A stretch of 64,000 nt of DNA from SAR202 cluster bacterium (lineage in GTDB: Bacteria > Chloroflexota > Dehalococcoidia > Lucifugimonadales > OSU-TB39). The stretch's first letter is position 1; each line of letters opens with the position of its first letter. The stretch covers positions 34,565 to 98,564 of the forward strand of contig VFGY01000023.1 of assembly GCA_009392195.1 (NCBI GenBank), in the 5' to 3' direction. The position numbers and the translations under genes were made by a program. The notes under the pieces were generated by a model. That model saw only the letters and a list, made by a program, of their open reading frames with translations. It ran no database searches and had not been told where the DNA came from. Of this stretch, positions 54,288 through 63,615 are shown one piece after another.

Positions 54288-55016
54288 TCAAGTACGCTCT
54301 TTGTCATTAGTAACTAATGTCTTAATTTTGGCTTTCGCGTTTTTAGTGATAGGAGGGTAATGGCTGAATACAATTTTATCTATATCGAGGTCTGATAATT
54401 TCAGTGCTGATTGTTTAACAAGTTTCATGTCATCGCTATACAGGGATGATGCGAATCCTAATTGCCTCCCAAATTTGTGAGTAAGAGAATCTCCTACTAT
54501 TACAGTTCTGTTATCAGGTAAAAATAAACCTATACTACCTTTTGTATGGCCAGGCAGATGAACAGTGTTTATTCGATATGGAAATGGTATAACGTCTCCT
54601 TCGGTTACTGGAGAAATCCTGTTCATCAAATCTGGCATCGTCAGGTAGGATTTTGTTTTTTTATACAATAATTGGATTGCTTGATTGTTTGATGCTTTTA
54701 CAGCAGGAACTAAACCGGCAATAAACGGAATCTCGTCTTTATGTGCGAATATTTGCGGTGTTACATCTTCAAGTACTGATTTAATATCACCAATATGGTC
54801 AGGATGGTAGTGAGTTAAAACGATAGAATTAATATCACTAATTGATAATCCAAGTGCCTTTATTCCGTTTTTAATGAATCTGTAACTACCCGGATAACCA
54901 ATATCGACTAAGCATATACAATTGTCATTTATTATTAGAGTGATTCTACAACCAATAACTCTTATTTGATAAACATGATGATTTATTTTGATTGGCTTGA
55001 ATATGTTCATATACAT
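54288..55016 (-). CDS. MBL-fold metallo-hydrolase
   Basis: A 242-residue metallo-beta-lactamase-fold enzyme. The zinc motif is VLTHYHPDHIGD (HxHxDH), with the third His in TVHLPGHTKGSIG, the Asp in TVIVGDSLTH, and the last His in IVFSHYPPI. An N-terminal ATG (54xxx side) pair, two codons apart, is available. It follows the YihY gene by three bases, so the two are coupled. The substrate is unknown; thioester, lactone and quorum-signal hydrolases share the motif. Confidence 0.87.
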   Translation of the reverse strand: MYMNIFKPIKINHHVYQIRVIGCRITLIINDNCICLVDIGYPGSYRFIKNGIKALGLSISDINSIVLTHYHPDHIGDIKSVLEDVTPQIFAHKDEIPFIAGLVPAVKASNNQAIQLLYKKTKSYLTMPDLMNRISPVTEGDVIPFPYRINTVHLPGHTKGSIGLFLPDNRTVIVGDSLTHKFGRQLGFASSLYSDDMKLVKQSALKLSDLDIDKIVFSHYPPITKNAKAKIKTLVTNDKERT

Positions 55017-55019
55017 CGA

Positions 55020-56018
55020 TTATTTTTTAATAGGAACTATTCGTTTAATCAAATTTAATCCGTTATCCCAGATAACGTCAATAAAATCCTTATCTGGGAT
55101 TTTAATGTATCCCTTCCTTGAACCATAAATACATGCATGTATAAATGCAAATTGTGAGCCTAAAATAATGCATAATGATGATAAATATGCCCACAATAAA
55201 ACACTCATAATTGCTCCCATAGAACCATAAACCAAATTGATTTCAACTGCGTTGTTCAAAAACCAAATATATCCTCTTTGGACAAGCTCAAATAAAGCTG
55301 TGGCTACTAAACTAGGTAACCAAATATCTTTCCAGTAAACCACAGTGTTTGGAATATATTTATAAATTAGCAATAAAGCTACCCATGTTGATATAAAAGC
55401 TATGACTTGTCCTAGATATAAATAAGATCCAACACTTTCTGAAATTCTATTTGAACCAAAAATACTACTTATTTCAATTATTTCAATATTTACTAGCACA
55501 CGCCAAAATAGGATAAACCCTAACGTAACAATCATTAGCAAATCAGTTCCTCGTTGAACGAAAATATTTTGCGGTTTTGCTATCCTCCATACATGAGCTA
55601 CAGATTTTCTCATGGCGGCAAACATTGAAGCACCTGTCCACAAAAGTCCAACTGTTGCTAATACTCCTAAGGTGCCTCTTTTTGAAAGGGTTTCAGAAAC
55701 AACACTAGTTATATATTCTTTAGACACTGGTAATATACTCATTACTGAATCAACGACGATTTCTTGTTCAGATTGAGTGGGGAAAAAATATCCTATTATG
55801 GAAATTCCTGCTAAGGCTAGAGGGAAAAGTGAAAAAAGTGTCCAATATGCCATTCCTGCTGCCATGTAAGGGGAATTATTTCTCATAAAGTCAGTCAAAG
55901 AAATATAAATAAACCATATCAATACACAAAGTTTATGCTTGGCATACATGGACCCATGTAATAGCAATCCTAACTTGTTTTTCCTAGAAAATAGTTGATT
56001 GTAAATTAATGATTTCAT
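55020..56018 (-). CDS. YihY/BrkB-family inner membrane protein
   Basis: A 332-residue membrane protein with about six helices. Family markers: AAGMAYWTLFSLFPLALAGI, LWTGASMFAAMRKSVAHVWR, GFILFWRVLVNIE and IWFLNNAVEINLVYGSMGAIM. The family was once called RNase BN by error and has no established enzymatic activity. It is followed three bases later by the MBL hydrolase gene. No strong SD is seen before the ATG. Confidence 0.88.
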   Translation of the reverse strand: MKSLIYNQLFSRKNKLGLLLHGSMYAKHKLCVLIWFIYISLTDFMRNNSPYMAAGMAYWTLFSLFPLALAGISIIGYFFPTQSEQEIVVDSVMSILPVSKEYITSVVSETLSKRGTLGVLATVGLLWTGASMFAAMRKSVAHVWRIAKPQNIFVQRGTDLLMIVTLGFILFWRVLVNIEIIEISSIFGSNRISESVGSYLYLGQVIAFISTWVALLLIYKYIPNTVVYWKDIWLPSLVATALFELVQRGYIWFLNNAVEINLVYGSMGAIMSVLLWAYLSSLCIILGSQFAFIHACIYGSRKGYIKIPDKDFIDVIWDNGLNLIKRIVPIKK

Positions 56019-56110
56019 TAAAAGTGATATATCTATCTATATTTTGAGTTAGCATTTACTAAAATCTTTACCACAAACCCTTTTAGGTAAGGATTATATT
56101 TTTTAATAAA

Positions 56111-56494
56111 TCAATTATTTGATATGCCCCAAATGATTAACATTCTTAATGTTTCAGTTGAATCTGTATTGTAAACTCCATGGTCAATTCCTGGTGGAAC
56201 TAATACAGTATCGTCTTTGGTGACTTTTACTTCTTCGCCATTTATTGTTATAACACCATTACCTTCCAAAAAATGATAAATCTCCGCTAAATTTGGCGTG
56301 TCATGAGTATGGTCACCTTCACTAACTCCAGGTTCTAATTCCCAAAGTTCGTAATTAATCGGTAGATATTTTTGATCACCGACAATTTTATATCGAGTTA
56401 TTTCTCCTTCGCCTTCATGTATAGATTGTGTGATTTGTTCGGAACTTTTTACACTAGCTTTCCAATATTTTGCATTAGGTGTTGTTATCTCCAT
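56111..56494 (-). CDS. Cupin-domain protein
   Basis: A 127-residue single cupin. Motif 1 is GDHTHDTPNLAEIYHFLEG (two His and a Glu for metal binding) and motif 2 is PPGIDHGVYN (third His). A sugar- or acid-isomerase-like or dioxygenase-like role is possible. The ATG has GGAG five bases upstream. The gene diverges from methylaspartate ammonia-lyase (229-base gap), so their regulation may be linked. The substrate is unknown. Confidence 0.83.
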   Translation of the reverse strand: MEITTPNAKYWKASVKSSEQITQSIHEGEGEITRYKIVGDQKYLPINYELWELEPGVSEGDHTHDTPNLAEIYHFLEGNGVITINGEEVKVTKDDTVLVPPGIDHGVYNTDSTETLRMLIIWGISNN

Positions 56495-56723
56495 GTTAAC
56501 TCCAATAGATATATAGTATTTAATTAAGTACCGATTTTATCATTCTCATTAAAGATTGAATAAATGTAGGAAATGAAAAGGTAAAACCGATTAATGTTTG
56601 CCCAAATATAAACACAATTAAATAACGCATGCAAGTGTAACAGTAATCTGTTTAAATATTTTGATGACATTTTAAATAAACCGAGTAAACTGTCTGATAA
56701 ATAACGACTATCGAGGTTATAAG

Positions 56724-57947
56724 ATGAAAATTATAGATGTTAAGTATTTCCCAATAGTAGCTGGATGGTATTGTGATGATAAAAAAGCCGTGGAGAACCC
56801 AAATACTGTATCAGACCATTATTTGTTGAAAGGTAATCCCGTCACTAAAGGGTTTAATAATGTAAGAGAGGTCGGCACTGGTATTGGGATTGAATTAACA
56901 CTAGAAAATCAACGTGTGTTTTATGGTGATGGTACTAGTGTCACCTATGCAGGCACCGCAGGAAGAGATCCACTGTTCAAATATGAAAATTATATAGATT
57001 TTTGTAACTCCACTATGAAGGATATCTTGATAAACCGTGATATTGAAGAATTTTTGGAAATCTGCTCTGAAATTGAAAACCCAAGAAACCTTTTGGGCAG
57101 CCACACCGCTATTCGATATGCAATATCATCGGCATTACTAGAAGGTGCAGCAGATCTATGTAAAATCTCCAAAGCAGAATATTTGCGCAAAATATTTGAT
57201 TTACCTGAAATTAATAAAAAAGTTAAATATATGATTCAAGGAGGGAGTGATTGGTATAACAGTGTCGATAAAGCTATTTATCATAGAGTGGATGCATTAC
57301 CACATGCTCTTTTACATTCGGTTGAAAAAGATTTTGGAAAGTCCGGTGAAATATTAATTGAATATGCCACTTGGATAAAAAATAGAATATTTGAACATGA
57401 AACCGAAATCGATTATAAGCCGATATTTCATTTTGATTGCTATGGGACTATTGGTCGTGCCTTCGAAAATAACATAGACAAGATCACTGATTACATCCTA
57501 ACTTTAGAAAGGACTGTTAATCCGTTTGACTTACAATTGGAATCACCAATAGAAATGCAAACACGAAAAGAGCAAATAGAAATATTAAGCCAATTAAAAC
57601 AAACTTTGAAAATTAAAAATAGTAATACATCGATTGTAGCGGATGAGTGGTGTAACAACCTGAATGATATATCAGATTTTATTGATTTTGATTGTGTAGA
57701 TATGATTCAAATAAAGATGCCAGATCTGGGCTCAATAACTGAATCTGCTAAAGCAGTAATGATTTGTCATGAAAATAATATCAAGGCTTATTTAGGAGGT
57801 AGTTGTAACGAGACAGATTTGAACGCGAAAAATGCCATTCATTTGGCATTAGCGACAGGTGCCGAGCAAATATTGGTTAGACCGGGTATGGGGATTGATG
57901 AAGGTTATTCTATAATGAAAAACGAAGAGACTAGAATTATTTCTTAG
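56724..57947 (+). CDS. mal: Methylaspartate ammonia-lyase
   Basis: An enolase-superfamily lyase that interconverts L-threo-3-methylaspartate with mesaconate and ammonia. The 407 residues match the known length and start MKIIDVKYFPIVAGWYCDD. The active-site Lys is in MIQIKMPDLGS, preceded by the metal-ligand region IVADEWCNN, and followed by the diagnostic GGSCNETD loop near the C-terminus. GAGG lies seven bases before the ATG. Glutamate mutase (GlmE/GlmS) and other steps of the methylaspartate route are absent from the window, so the substrate source is open. Confidence 0.93.
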   Translation: MKIIDVKYFPIVAGWYCDDKKAVENPNTVSDHYLLKGNPVTKGFNNVREVGTGIGIELTLENQRVFYGDGTSVTYAGTAGRDPLFKYENYIDFCNSTMKDILINRDIEEFLEICSEIENPRNLLGSHTAIRYAISSALLEGAADLCKISKAEYLRKIFDLPEINKKVKYMIQGGSDWYNSVDKAIYHRVDALPHALLHSVEKDFGKSGEILIEYATWIKNRIFEHETEIDYKPIFHFDCYGTIGRAFENNIDKITDYILTLERTVNPFDLQLESPIEMQTRKEQIEILSQLKQTLKIKNSNTSIVADEWCNNLNDISDFIDFDCVDMIQIKMPDLGSITESAKAVMICHENNIKAYLGGSCNETDLNAKNAIHLALATGAEQILVRPGMGIDEGYSIMKNEETRIIS

Positions 57948-57964
57948 GTTTTGTAACTATCTGA

Positions 57965-58942
57965 TTAAGCGCATGCAGGATGATCACTTGACCACCTGTT
58001 GTAGTCTGGATCTTCTTGTGCAGCTAGTTTTTTTCTAGCATCTTTCCACATGGAATCCCAAATAACAGGATTTTTCAATACTGTATCAGGATTAATGGAA
58101 CTTTTGGCGTTAAAGCCAGGGAAGGCTAAGCGTCCTGATGATTGACCAATTGGATTATATCTTAAATCCAAACTCCATCTGATGCGTTTACTTAGATTAG
58201 GAAGTGAACCGTGGCATGTTAAGCGGTGCATCAAAAGTACACTGCCTCTTTTCATAGGAATCGAGATAGCATCTTGCTTTTTAAATACGTCGTCTGGCAT
58301 CGCTACGGTCCCTTCGATAGGACAATGTATATTTAATCCGTCTTTATGGCTTTTAGGTACAAGGTGCAAGCAACCATCTTCCTCTGAAGCATCCCAAACA
58401 GGAACCCATACTGTTAACATGTCAGTTTCGTCAGCATCTTCATTCACAACACCGTTATCTTGGTGCCATTTTGTCGCTCCAAACTGCACTGATCCATCCT
58501 CGTTCAATGGGGCATATTGTTCTGGTGGTTTGAATCTTACATGCTGAACTGGATTACAATATATTTCACTTCCTATTACTGATTCAACCACATCAAGAAG
58601 CTGAGGACAGGTTAAAACATTGAACACAGCTGGTCCATGCCACATTGGAGTATCGTATTTTATACCAGTTTGGGGTAACGAGAAATCGAAATATTGATTG
58701 TGTACTTTGCCACTGTCGATATAAATTTGAGTTAATCGTTCACTGAAATCAAGATCTTGATATAAATCTTTGATTTCACCTTTCCCAAATAATTCGTTAG
58801 CAAAGTTATTCAAGACTCCTTCGTATTCTTTAACTAAAGGATCCAATACTGTTATTGGATCTATAACATCTTCAACTACAAGATAACCTTCTGTTTCAAA
58901 GTGGTTTAATTGTTGATTGGTAAGTTTCAAAATATTGCTCAC
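57965..58942 (-). CDS. Phytanoyl-CoA dioxygenase family protein, paralogue 2
   Basis: A 325-residue Fe(II)/2-oxoglutarate dioxygenase. The triad is TKWHQDNGV (His-x-Asp) and the distal His in HRLTCHGSLPN, with the 2-oxoglutarate Arg likely in KRIRWSLDLRY. HLVPKSHKDG is the family motif. The start is GTG at 58940-58942, with a poor SD. It differs from the paralogue at 24083 in length and core sequence. It converges on methylaspartate ammonia-lyase (17-base gap). Substrate unknown. Confidence 0.87.
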   Translation of the reverse strand: MSNILKLTNQQLNHFETEGYLVVEDVIDPITVLDPLVKEYEGVLNNFANELFGKGEIKDLYQDLDFSERLTQIYIDSGKVHNQYFDFSLPQTGIKYDTPMWHGPAVFNVLTCPQLLDVVESVIGSEIYCNPVQHVRFKPPEQYAPLNEDGSVQFGATKWHQDNGVVNEDADETDMLTVWVPVWDASEEDGCLHLVPKSHKDGLNIHCPIEGTVAMPDDVFKKQDAISIPMKRGSVLLMHRLTCHGSLPNLSKRIRWSLDLRYNPIGQSSGRLAFPGFNAKSSINPDTVLKNPVIWDSMWKDARKKLAAQEDPDYNRWSSDHPACA

Positions 58943-59022
58943 TTTTACTTTATTGATTTAGCGTATTACTTGTAAGTTCTACTGTCAAGTTGGAGTTGTA
59001 TATGTGGATGAAATACAGTTTA

Positions 59023-60246
59023 TTAATTAAGATCTTCTGAATATACTTTCGTGTGTGTTGCAATGACAATGGTTGAAATTACCATTATTATAATCATGCA
59101 TGAAATAGTTGACGTTGAAGGACCGTAAACGTTGGCGATAGACCCTGAAAATGTTGTTCCAAATATAAAGAATCCAAAACTTGATACTTGTAATCCTGCA
59201 AGTCTACCTCTGAATCGTTCATCAATAATGCTAAACATACCATAACCTGTTGCATTGTGAATTATAGCAATGCAAATATTTACAAGAATAATAAAAATGA
59301 TAGATAAGAAAAATATTTCTGAAAATGCGAACAAAATGGCACTACAAGCTGAACCGAAAATCGCAAGAGTTGCGTATTTGCCCATGTACTGTTGTTTTGC
59401 AAATCCCACAATCAAAATTCCCATTATCTGTCCTAATCCACAAGATGACTGTAGAAAACCCAAACCACGAGCATCTAGTTTCAAAATATCTGAGGCGTAA
59501 ACTGGGAGCAAGCCGGTTGTTGAAGGCACTAAAAGTAAGATTGGTATAAAAGAAAGAAGAAAAAATCCAGTTAGCAAGTTGTCGTATCGAATCGTACGAA
59601 ATAATTGCTTAACATCATTAACTATTTGATCAACCTTCAAATTTTCAGGTTTTGAAATATTATGTTCATATTTGAGCAACAATATGGACAAAAATGATAA
59701 AAATATTACTAGAAGCTCTAAAAGGAGAGTATATTTTGTTCCTAAAAACACAATTAAATATCCTGCCAAAACTGTGGAAAGCACTCTAGGTATATTGAAC
59801 CCGGCAATCCACATGCCGAATATGTTAGATATTGAGTTTTTGTCCACTAACTTCATACCCAAAGTTATTTTGGCGGGATCATAGATCGCCCATGTGAAGC
59901 CGATAAAAAATATGATTATGTATATATACCAAAGGGAAAATATGTCGAGAAACATAATGGTCGTTAAAATAGACACTAAAAAAAACTGACCACCTGTTAC
60001 GAAGATAATGCAGCTTTTGGGATTTAGTCTGTCTACGAAGACACCTCCTAAGAATCCACCGAACAATATTGGTATAGTATCAACTGCTAAGGCTAAGCTA
60101 GTTAATAAAGGGGATTTTGTTTTTTCGTAAACCATCCATCCAATAACTATTTGCTGAATCCAAAATCCTGTACAAATAAGAATATGGGTAACCATTAACT
60201 GTCGAAATTTTGGAAAATATAGAGACCTAATTGCATTAATAGCCAT
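59023..60246 (-). CDS. MFS transporter (enterobactin-exporter-like MFS_3 type)
   Basis: A 407-residue transporter with about 12 helices. MFS loop 2-3 motif GGVFVDRLNPKSCI and the GMWIAGFNIPRVLSTVLAGY segment fit the EntS/MFS_3 group. I start at ATG 60246, just past the stop of the Gfo/Idh/MocA gene; the frame can extend to an ATG at 60288, overlapping that gene by 38 bases. The SD for either is weak. The gene is translationally close to the dehydrogenase, so it may carry that enzyme's substrate or product; not proven. Confidence 0.82.
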   Translation of the reverse strand: MAINAIRSLYFPKFRQLMVTHILICTGFWIQQIVIGWMVYEKTKSPLLTSLALAVDTIPILFGGFLGGVFVDRLNPKSCIIFVTGGQFFLVSILTTIMFLDIFSLWYIYIIIFFIGFTWAIYDPAKITLGMKLVDKNSISNIFGMWIAGFNIPRVLSTVLAGYLIVFLGTKYTLLLELLVIFLSFLSILLLKYEHNISKPENLKVDQIVNDVKQLFRTIRYDNLLTGFFLLSFIPILLLVPSTTGLLPVYASDILKLDARGLGFLQSSCGLGQIMGILIVGFAKQQYMGKYATLAIFGSACSAILFAFSEIFFLSIIFIILVNICIAIIHNATGYGMFSIIDERFRGRLAGLQVSSFGFFIFGTTFSGSIANVYGPSTSTISCMIIIMVISTIVIATHTKVYSEDLN

Positions 60247-60250
60247 GGGT

Positions 60251-61375
60251 TTATTGATAATATCCTTTCCAGTTAGCACTAGCTTCACTTATAGTTTGAG
60301 GGTTGCCGGATAAATCACCTCCTACCCATCTGGCTTGAGCTGGCATTAAAGATTGAGATCGGTCATTTAACGGTAGTTTGATAGGGACATTTCCCATTTG
60401 AGCTGAAAGTTTTATACCAATCGCAACTTCGATAGCTTGTCTCAAATCATGACCTGATATAGCTAGTTTAGAGCCAGTACGTACGGCATTAATTAAAGAC
60501 CTTGTAGATCCTGTTAAATAATTGAATTCTTTCCATTGCCAATCTTTGTATTTAGGAATATAAGGTTTTCGCCTACCTAAATTATCGAAACCTTTATATA
60601 TATCTATGTCTTCCCAGAACCATCTTATAAGAGAGTCATTTGACCAAATATCTAATCCCATTTTTGTTCGATTTAAGGTGCTTTTATCTTTTCTATATTT
60701 TTCCTTATAAACATCGATGATATTATCTTGGAAAAATGGAACTTGGATCCCATTAACCATGGTAAATATTCCATTTGAATGCATCACTGAGCTGCTGTTA
60801 AATACGTAAGATTTTGGCTTGCCCCAGGCTATTATTTGGTCAATTTCACTGTCCATTAGTAGCCTTAAAGCAGAAATCCATTGTACACCTCCTCCGGTTA
60901 AATCATCTGCCATACAGTTAACTACCCCTCCAATGATTTGTCCAAATTTTCCTTCTTTGATCCATCTTGCTGTTTCTTGTACGTGATTGTGAGCAACGGC
61001 TAAATTTCCTCCAGCGAATATTGTGCCGTTAGCTTTGCATACTTCAATCATTTCGTCTGCGTCAGATAATTTTGCGGCCATGGGTTTGTCTGTTGAAATT
61101 CCTTTGACACCAGCATTGGAACATTTGATAACCGATTCTTTCATCCATTTTGTTGGAGTAACTACTGCGGCTATATCAGGAACTATATCTTTAAGCATGG
61201 ATTCTATGTTTGAATAAAGATTGTTTGTTCCAAAACGGTTACCCACTGCTTTTAACCGTTCACTGTTGTGTTCTGTTATAGCTATCAATTCGGTATCTGG
61301 ATAATTTGAATATGCTGTAGCGTATTGCTGCCCTAATCTACCGCAACCAATAATAGCAACTTTTAATTTTTTCAT
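60251..61375 (-). CDS. Gfo/Idh/MocA-family oxidoreductase
   Basis: An NAD(P)-dependent oxidoreductase of 374 residues, family of inositol and sugar dehydrogenases. The Rossmann motif is VAIIGCGRLGQQYA, then the STDKPMAAKLSDADEMIE-like EKP motif region (TDKPMA, with the conserved Lys), and GGNLAVAHNHVQE. ATG at 61373-61375 has GAG eight bases upstream; another ATG lies two codons earlier. It is followed by the MFS gene. The substrate is unknown, perhaps a sugar or cyclitol. Confidence 0.88.
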   Translation of the reverse strand: MKKLKVAIIGCGRLGQQYATAYSNYPDTELIAITEHNSERLKAVGNRFGTNNLYSNIESMLKDIVPDIAAVVTPTKWMKESVIKCSNAGVKGISTDKPMAAKLSDADEMIEVCKANGTIFAGGNLAVAHNHVQETARWIKEGKFGQIIGGVVNCMADDLTGGGVQWISALRLLMDSEIDQIIAWGKPKSYVFNSSSVMHSNGIFTMVNGIQVPFFQDNIIDVYKEKYRKDKSTLNRTKMGLDIWSNDSLIRWFWEDIDIYKGFDNLGRRKPYIPKYKDWQWKEFNYLTGSTRSLINAVRTGSKLAISGHDLRQAIEVAIGIKLSAQMGNVPIKLPLNDRSQSLMPAQARWVGGDLSGNPQTISEASANWKGYYQ

Positions 61376-61492
61376 GGGCATAACTCGGAAAATATATAAT
61401 GAAAATAACCTAAATCGATGTTATATATATCTAAGTTCTCTTGTATAGTTATTTAAACCCGAAACAGCTGGTAAAAGAGGATAATTCTATTC

Positions 61493-61717
61493 ATGGGCAA
61501 GCCTTGTGACCAAAAATTGCTATTCCCAAATGCTAAAATGGCGGAAAAGTATACTGTCTCCTACAATAAAGACCCTCTTGTTAGGGTACCGCTAACTTAT
61601 TACGAGTGCCTAATGCACTCAGGATGGCATGTTGCTACAGAGAAACAACGCGATGATAATTGGTATACAAGACTACAAGGGATTTTGGATAAGATAGCAT
61701 CAAAGCAAAGAAGCTGA
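61493..61717 (+). CDS. Small conserved-looking protein, unknown function
   Basis: A 74-residue protein with balanced charged and aromatic composition (RVPLTYYECLMHSGWHVA, DDNWYTRLQGIL) and no membrane segment, looking like a compact folded domain. GAGG lies 12 bases before the ATG. It converges on dnaN, 12 bases away, and is divergent from the Gfo/Idh/MocA gene. I recognise no family. Coding status rests on composition and an SD-like site only. Confidence 0.5.
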   Translation: MGKPCDQKLLFPNAKMAEKYTVSYNKDPLVRVPLTYYECLMHSGWHVATEKQRDDNWYTRLQGILDKIASKQRS

Positions 61718-61729
61718 CTTTTAAGTATT

Positions 61730-62890
61730 TTACCCCTGAACAAACATAGGCATTACTACGTGTGTATAATTATCTTGCCCTACAGGTTTCAAAACTCCAG
61801 GACTTGATGGAGAACTGATTTGTAAAGAAACAGTTTCAGTTTGTATTACTGATAGAACATCTGAAATATATTTCGAATTAAAAGCGATTTTTGACTCTTC
61901 ACTTATCAACGTAGGATCTTGTGAAGAATCTTCCCTTATTTCAGCATCGATAACTCCAGTATTCTCCCCTACTTCTTCAGCTCTAGAAGCGACAGTTACA
62001 GTACCACTATTATCATTCCCTTTATTCAATAACAATCGGACGATACCTCTTCCGTCTCTAGCAAAAATTGAAGCCGTTCGTATAGCTTTATTGAAATCAT
62101 CAACTTTTAAAATTGCACTGCTATTATGATTTTCCGGTATAAGCTGTTTGTAGTCAGGAAAAGACCCTTGCACAAGTTGGCTTACGATTTCTATATTTTC
62201 AAGTCTGAATAGAGCCTGATTTTTGGATGTAGTAACTGTGAATTGTATTTGTTCGTTTCCAAACGGCAATAATCTATTGATTTCAACCAATGATTTAGCT
62301 GGAATTATGAAATCAGTGTCTTGGTCTACGGGTGTACTTAATTTGGTTGTGTATACTGCTAGTCTAAATCCATCGGCCGCAGCAAAAGTAACTGAGTCAT
62401 TTGATATTTCAACTTTTACACCTGTAAGTACAGGTCTTGATTCCTCTGTTGCGGCTGCAAAAACAACATGGTTTATTGCATTTTTCAACTCAGCGGTAGA
62501 AATATTTATTACCATCCCTTCATCGATTGTTGGTATGGGTGGATATTCTTTATAATCTCCACCATTAATTTTTGATTTAATCCTGCCACAAGTAAACAAT
62601 GATTCTTGAGATTCTTCATCACTGGTTAAATCTATCGTTTCTTGGGGTAATGTTCCAACCAATTCAGTGAACAGTCTCGCAGGTAACGTTATCGTGCCTT
62701 CTTCCTCAATCTCGGCCCCTATCCATGTGCTTATTGCGATTTCTAAATTAGTTGCGGAAAGTTTTAACCTGTTTTGGTCGGTACTTACCAAAACATGTTG
62801 TGTTATCGGAAGTGTAGTTCGGGTTGCGACTGCCCTTGATACGACTGACAAACCCTCATTCAAATTTTCTTGCAAACAAGTTAATTTCAT
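61730..62890 (-). CDS. dnaN: DNA polymerase III beta subunit (sliding clamp)
   Basis: The processivity clamp of the replicase: 386 residues in three similar domains, forming a ring dimer around DNA. Seen: MKLTCLQENLNEGLSVVSRAV, TLPARLFTELVGTL, AADGFRLAVYTTKL, and the C-terminal hydrophobic pocket region ending MPMFVQG. The ATG at 62888-62890 has GGGG six bases upstream; a TTG four codons earlier is not needed. Unusually for bacteria, neither dnaA nor recF is adjacent, and no DnaA boxes are seen in the flanks. Confidence 0.96.
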   Translation of the reverse strand: MKLTCLQENLNEGLSVVSRAVATRTTLPITQHVLVSTDQNRLKLSATNLEIAISTWIGAEIEEEGTITLPARLFTELVGTLPQETIDLTSDEESQESLFTCGRIKSKINGGDYKEYPPIPTIDEGMVINISTAELKNAINHVVFAAATEESRPVLTGVKVEISNDSVTFAAADGFRLAVYTTKLSTPVDQDTDFIIPAKSLVEINRLLPFGNEQIQFTVTTSKNQALFRLENIEIVSQLVQGSFPDYKQLIPENHNSSAILKVDDFNKAIRTASIFARDGRGIVRLLLNKGNDNSGTVTVASRAEEVGENTGVIDAEIREDSSQDPTLISEESKIAFNSKYISDVLSVIQTETVSLQISSPSSPGVLKPVGQDNYTHVVMPMFVQG

Positions 62891-63003
62891 ATCAAACCCC
62901 AATTTGGTTTAGGTAGTATAAATCGGTATAGAGCTTGAGTCAACTGTAAACAACAAGCTTTATGAATCGCCGAACAAGTTAATCAGATGTAAACCTTGGA
63001 TTA

Positions 63004-63486
63004 TTACTCAGTAACTGTAATAGTTCCTACCATACCGTTAGCTTCGTGAAAGATACAGATGAATTTAAAAGTGCCAACTGTATCAAAAACATAGTTGAAA
63101 GATAGAGTTTCTCCTGCATCGATATCTGTATCAATATTTAGAGGCTCAATGTTGAAATTGTGTACTTCTGACTCAGCTGTCAGAGTAAAGTCAACTGATT
63201 CCCCTTTTTTGAAATTAAGTACGTCAGGAGCGAATATATATTCTCCTGTTTTACCACCAGGATCTCCGTTTACGATTGTTACTTGAGTTCCTGTCCCGGT
63301 TGCAGCTGACAAGCCTTTAGCGGTATTTGATGCGGTTGCTGGCGCTGGTTGACTTAGCTTACTGGATACAGGTGGAGGGTTTGGGGACTCATACCCGGTT
63401 GATGTATCGGATGTGGAACTATCGCCACAAGCAATAATCAACAAAAAAGGTGCAAAAAATAAGAACGATTTCAATATTACTTTCAA
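63004..63486 (-). CDS. Cupredoxin-domain lipoprotein
   Basis: A 160-residue exported lipoprotein. The signal peptide ends in LLIIAC (lipobox; Cys20), followed by a Ser/Thr/Pro-rich linker and a plastocyanin-like domain at about 75-160. Type I copper ligands are visible: His in EVHNFNI and Cys, His, Met in CIFHEANGM. It may carry electrons at the cell surface. The start is TTG at 63484-63486 with AAGGAG 11 bases upstream. It would be a client of Lgt (2476). Confidence 0.87.
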   Translation of the reverse strand: MKVILKSFLFFAPFLLIIACGDSSTSDTSTGYESPNPPPVSSKLSQPAPATASNTAKGLSAATGTGTQVTIVNGDPGGKTGEYIFAPDVLNFKKGESVDFTLTAESEVHNFNIEPLNIDTDIDAGETLSFNYVFDTVGTFKFICIFHEANGMVGTITVTE

Positions 63487-63615
63487 CTGGAATTCTTCTC
63501 CTTATATATTTCTAGGAGTTAATCGTAACACCAACAAAAAGGTACGGTCAACGGATACTGCGTTACAGATAAATCGATAAAAGCTTTTCTCTATGATATT
63601 ATAAATATACTATTT

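Noticed and set aside
56495..56723. A riboswitch or small RNA in the gap before methylaspartate ammonia-lyase
   Set aside because: AT-rich with no stable structure or known motif by eye.
62891..63003. A replication origin next to dnaN
   Set aside because: No DnaA boxes or AT-rich repeat modules and no dnaA nearby.
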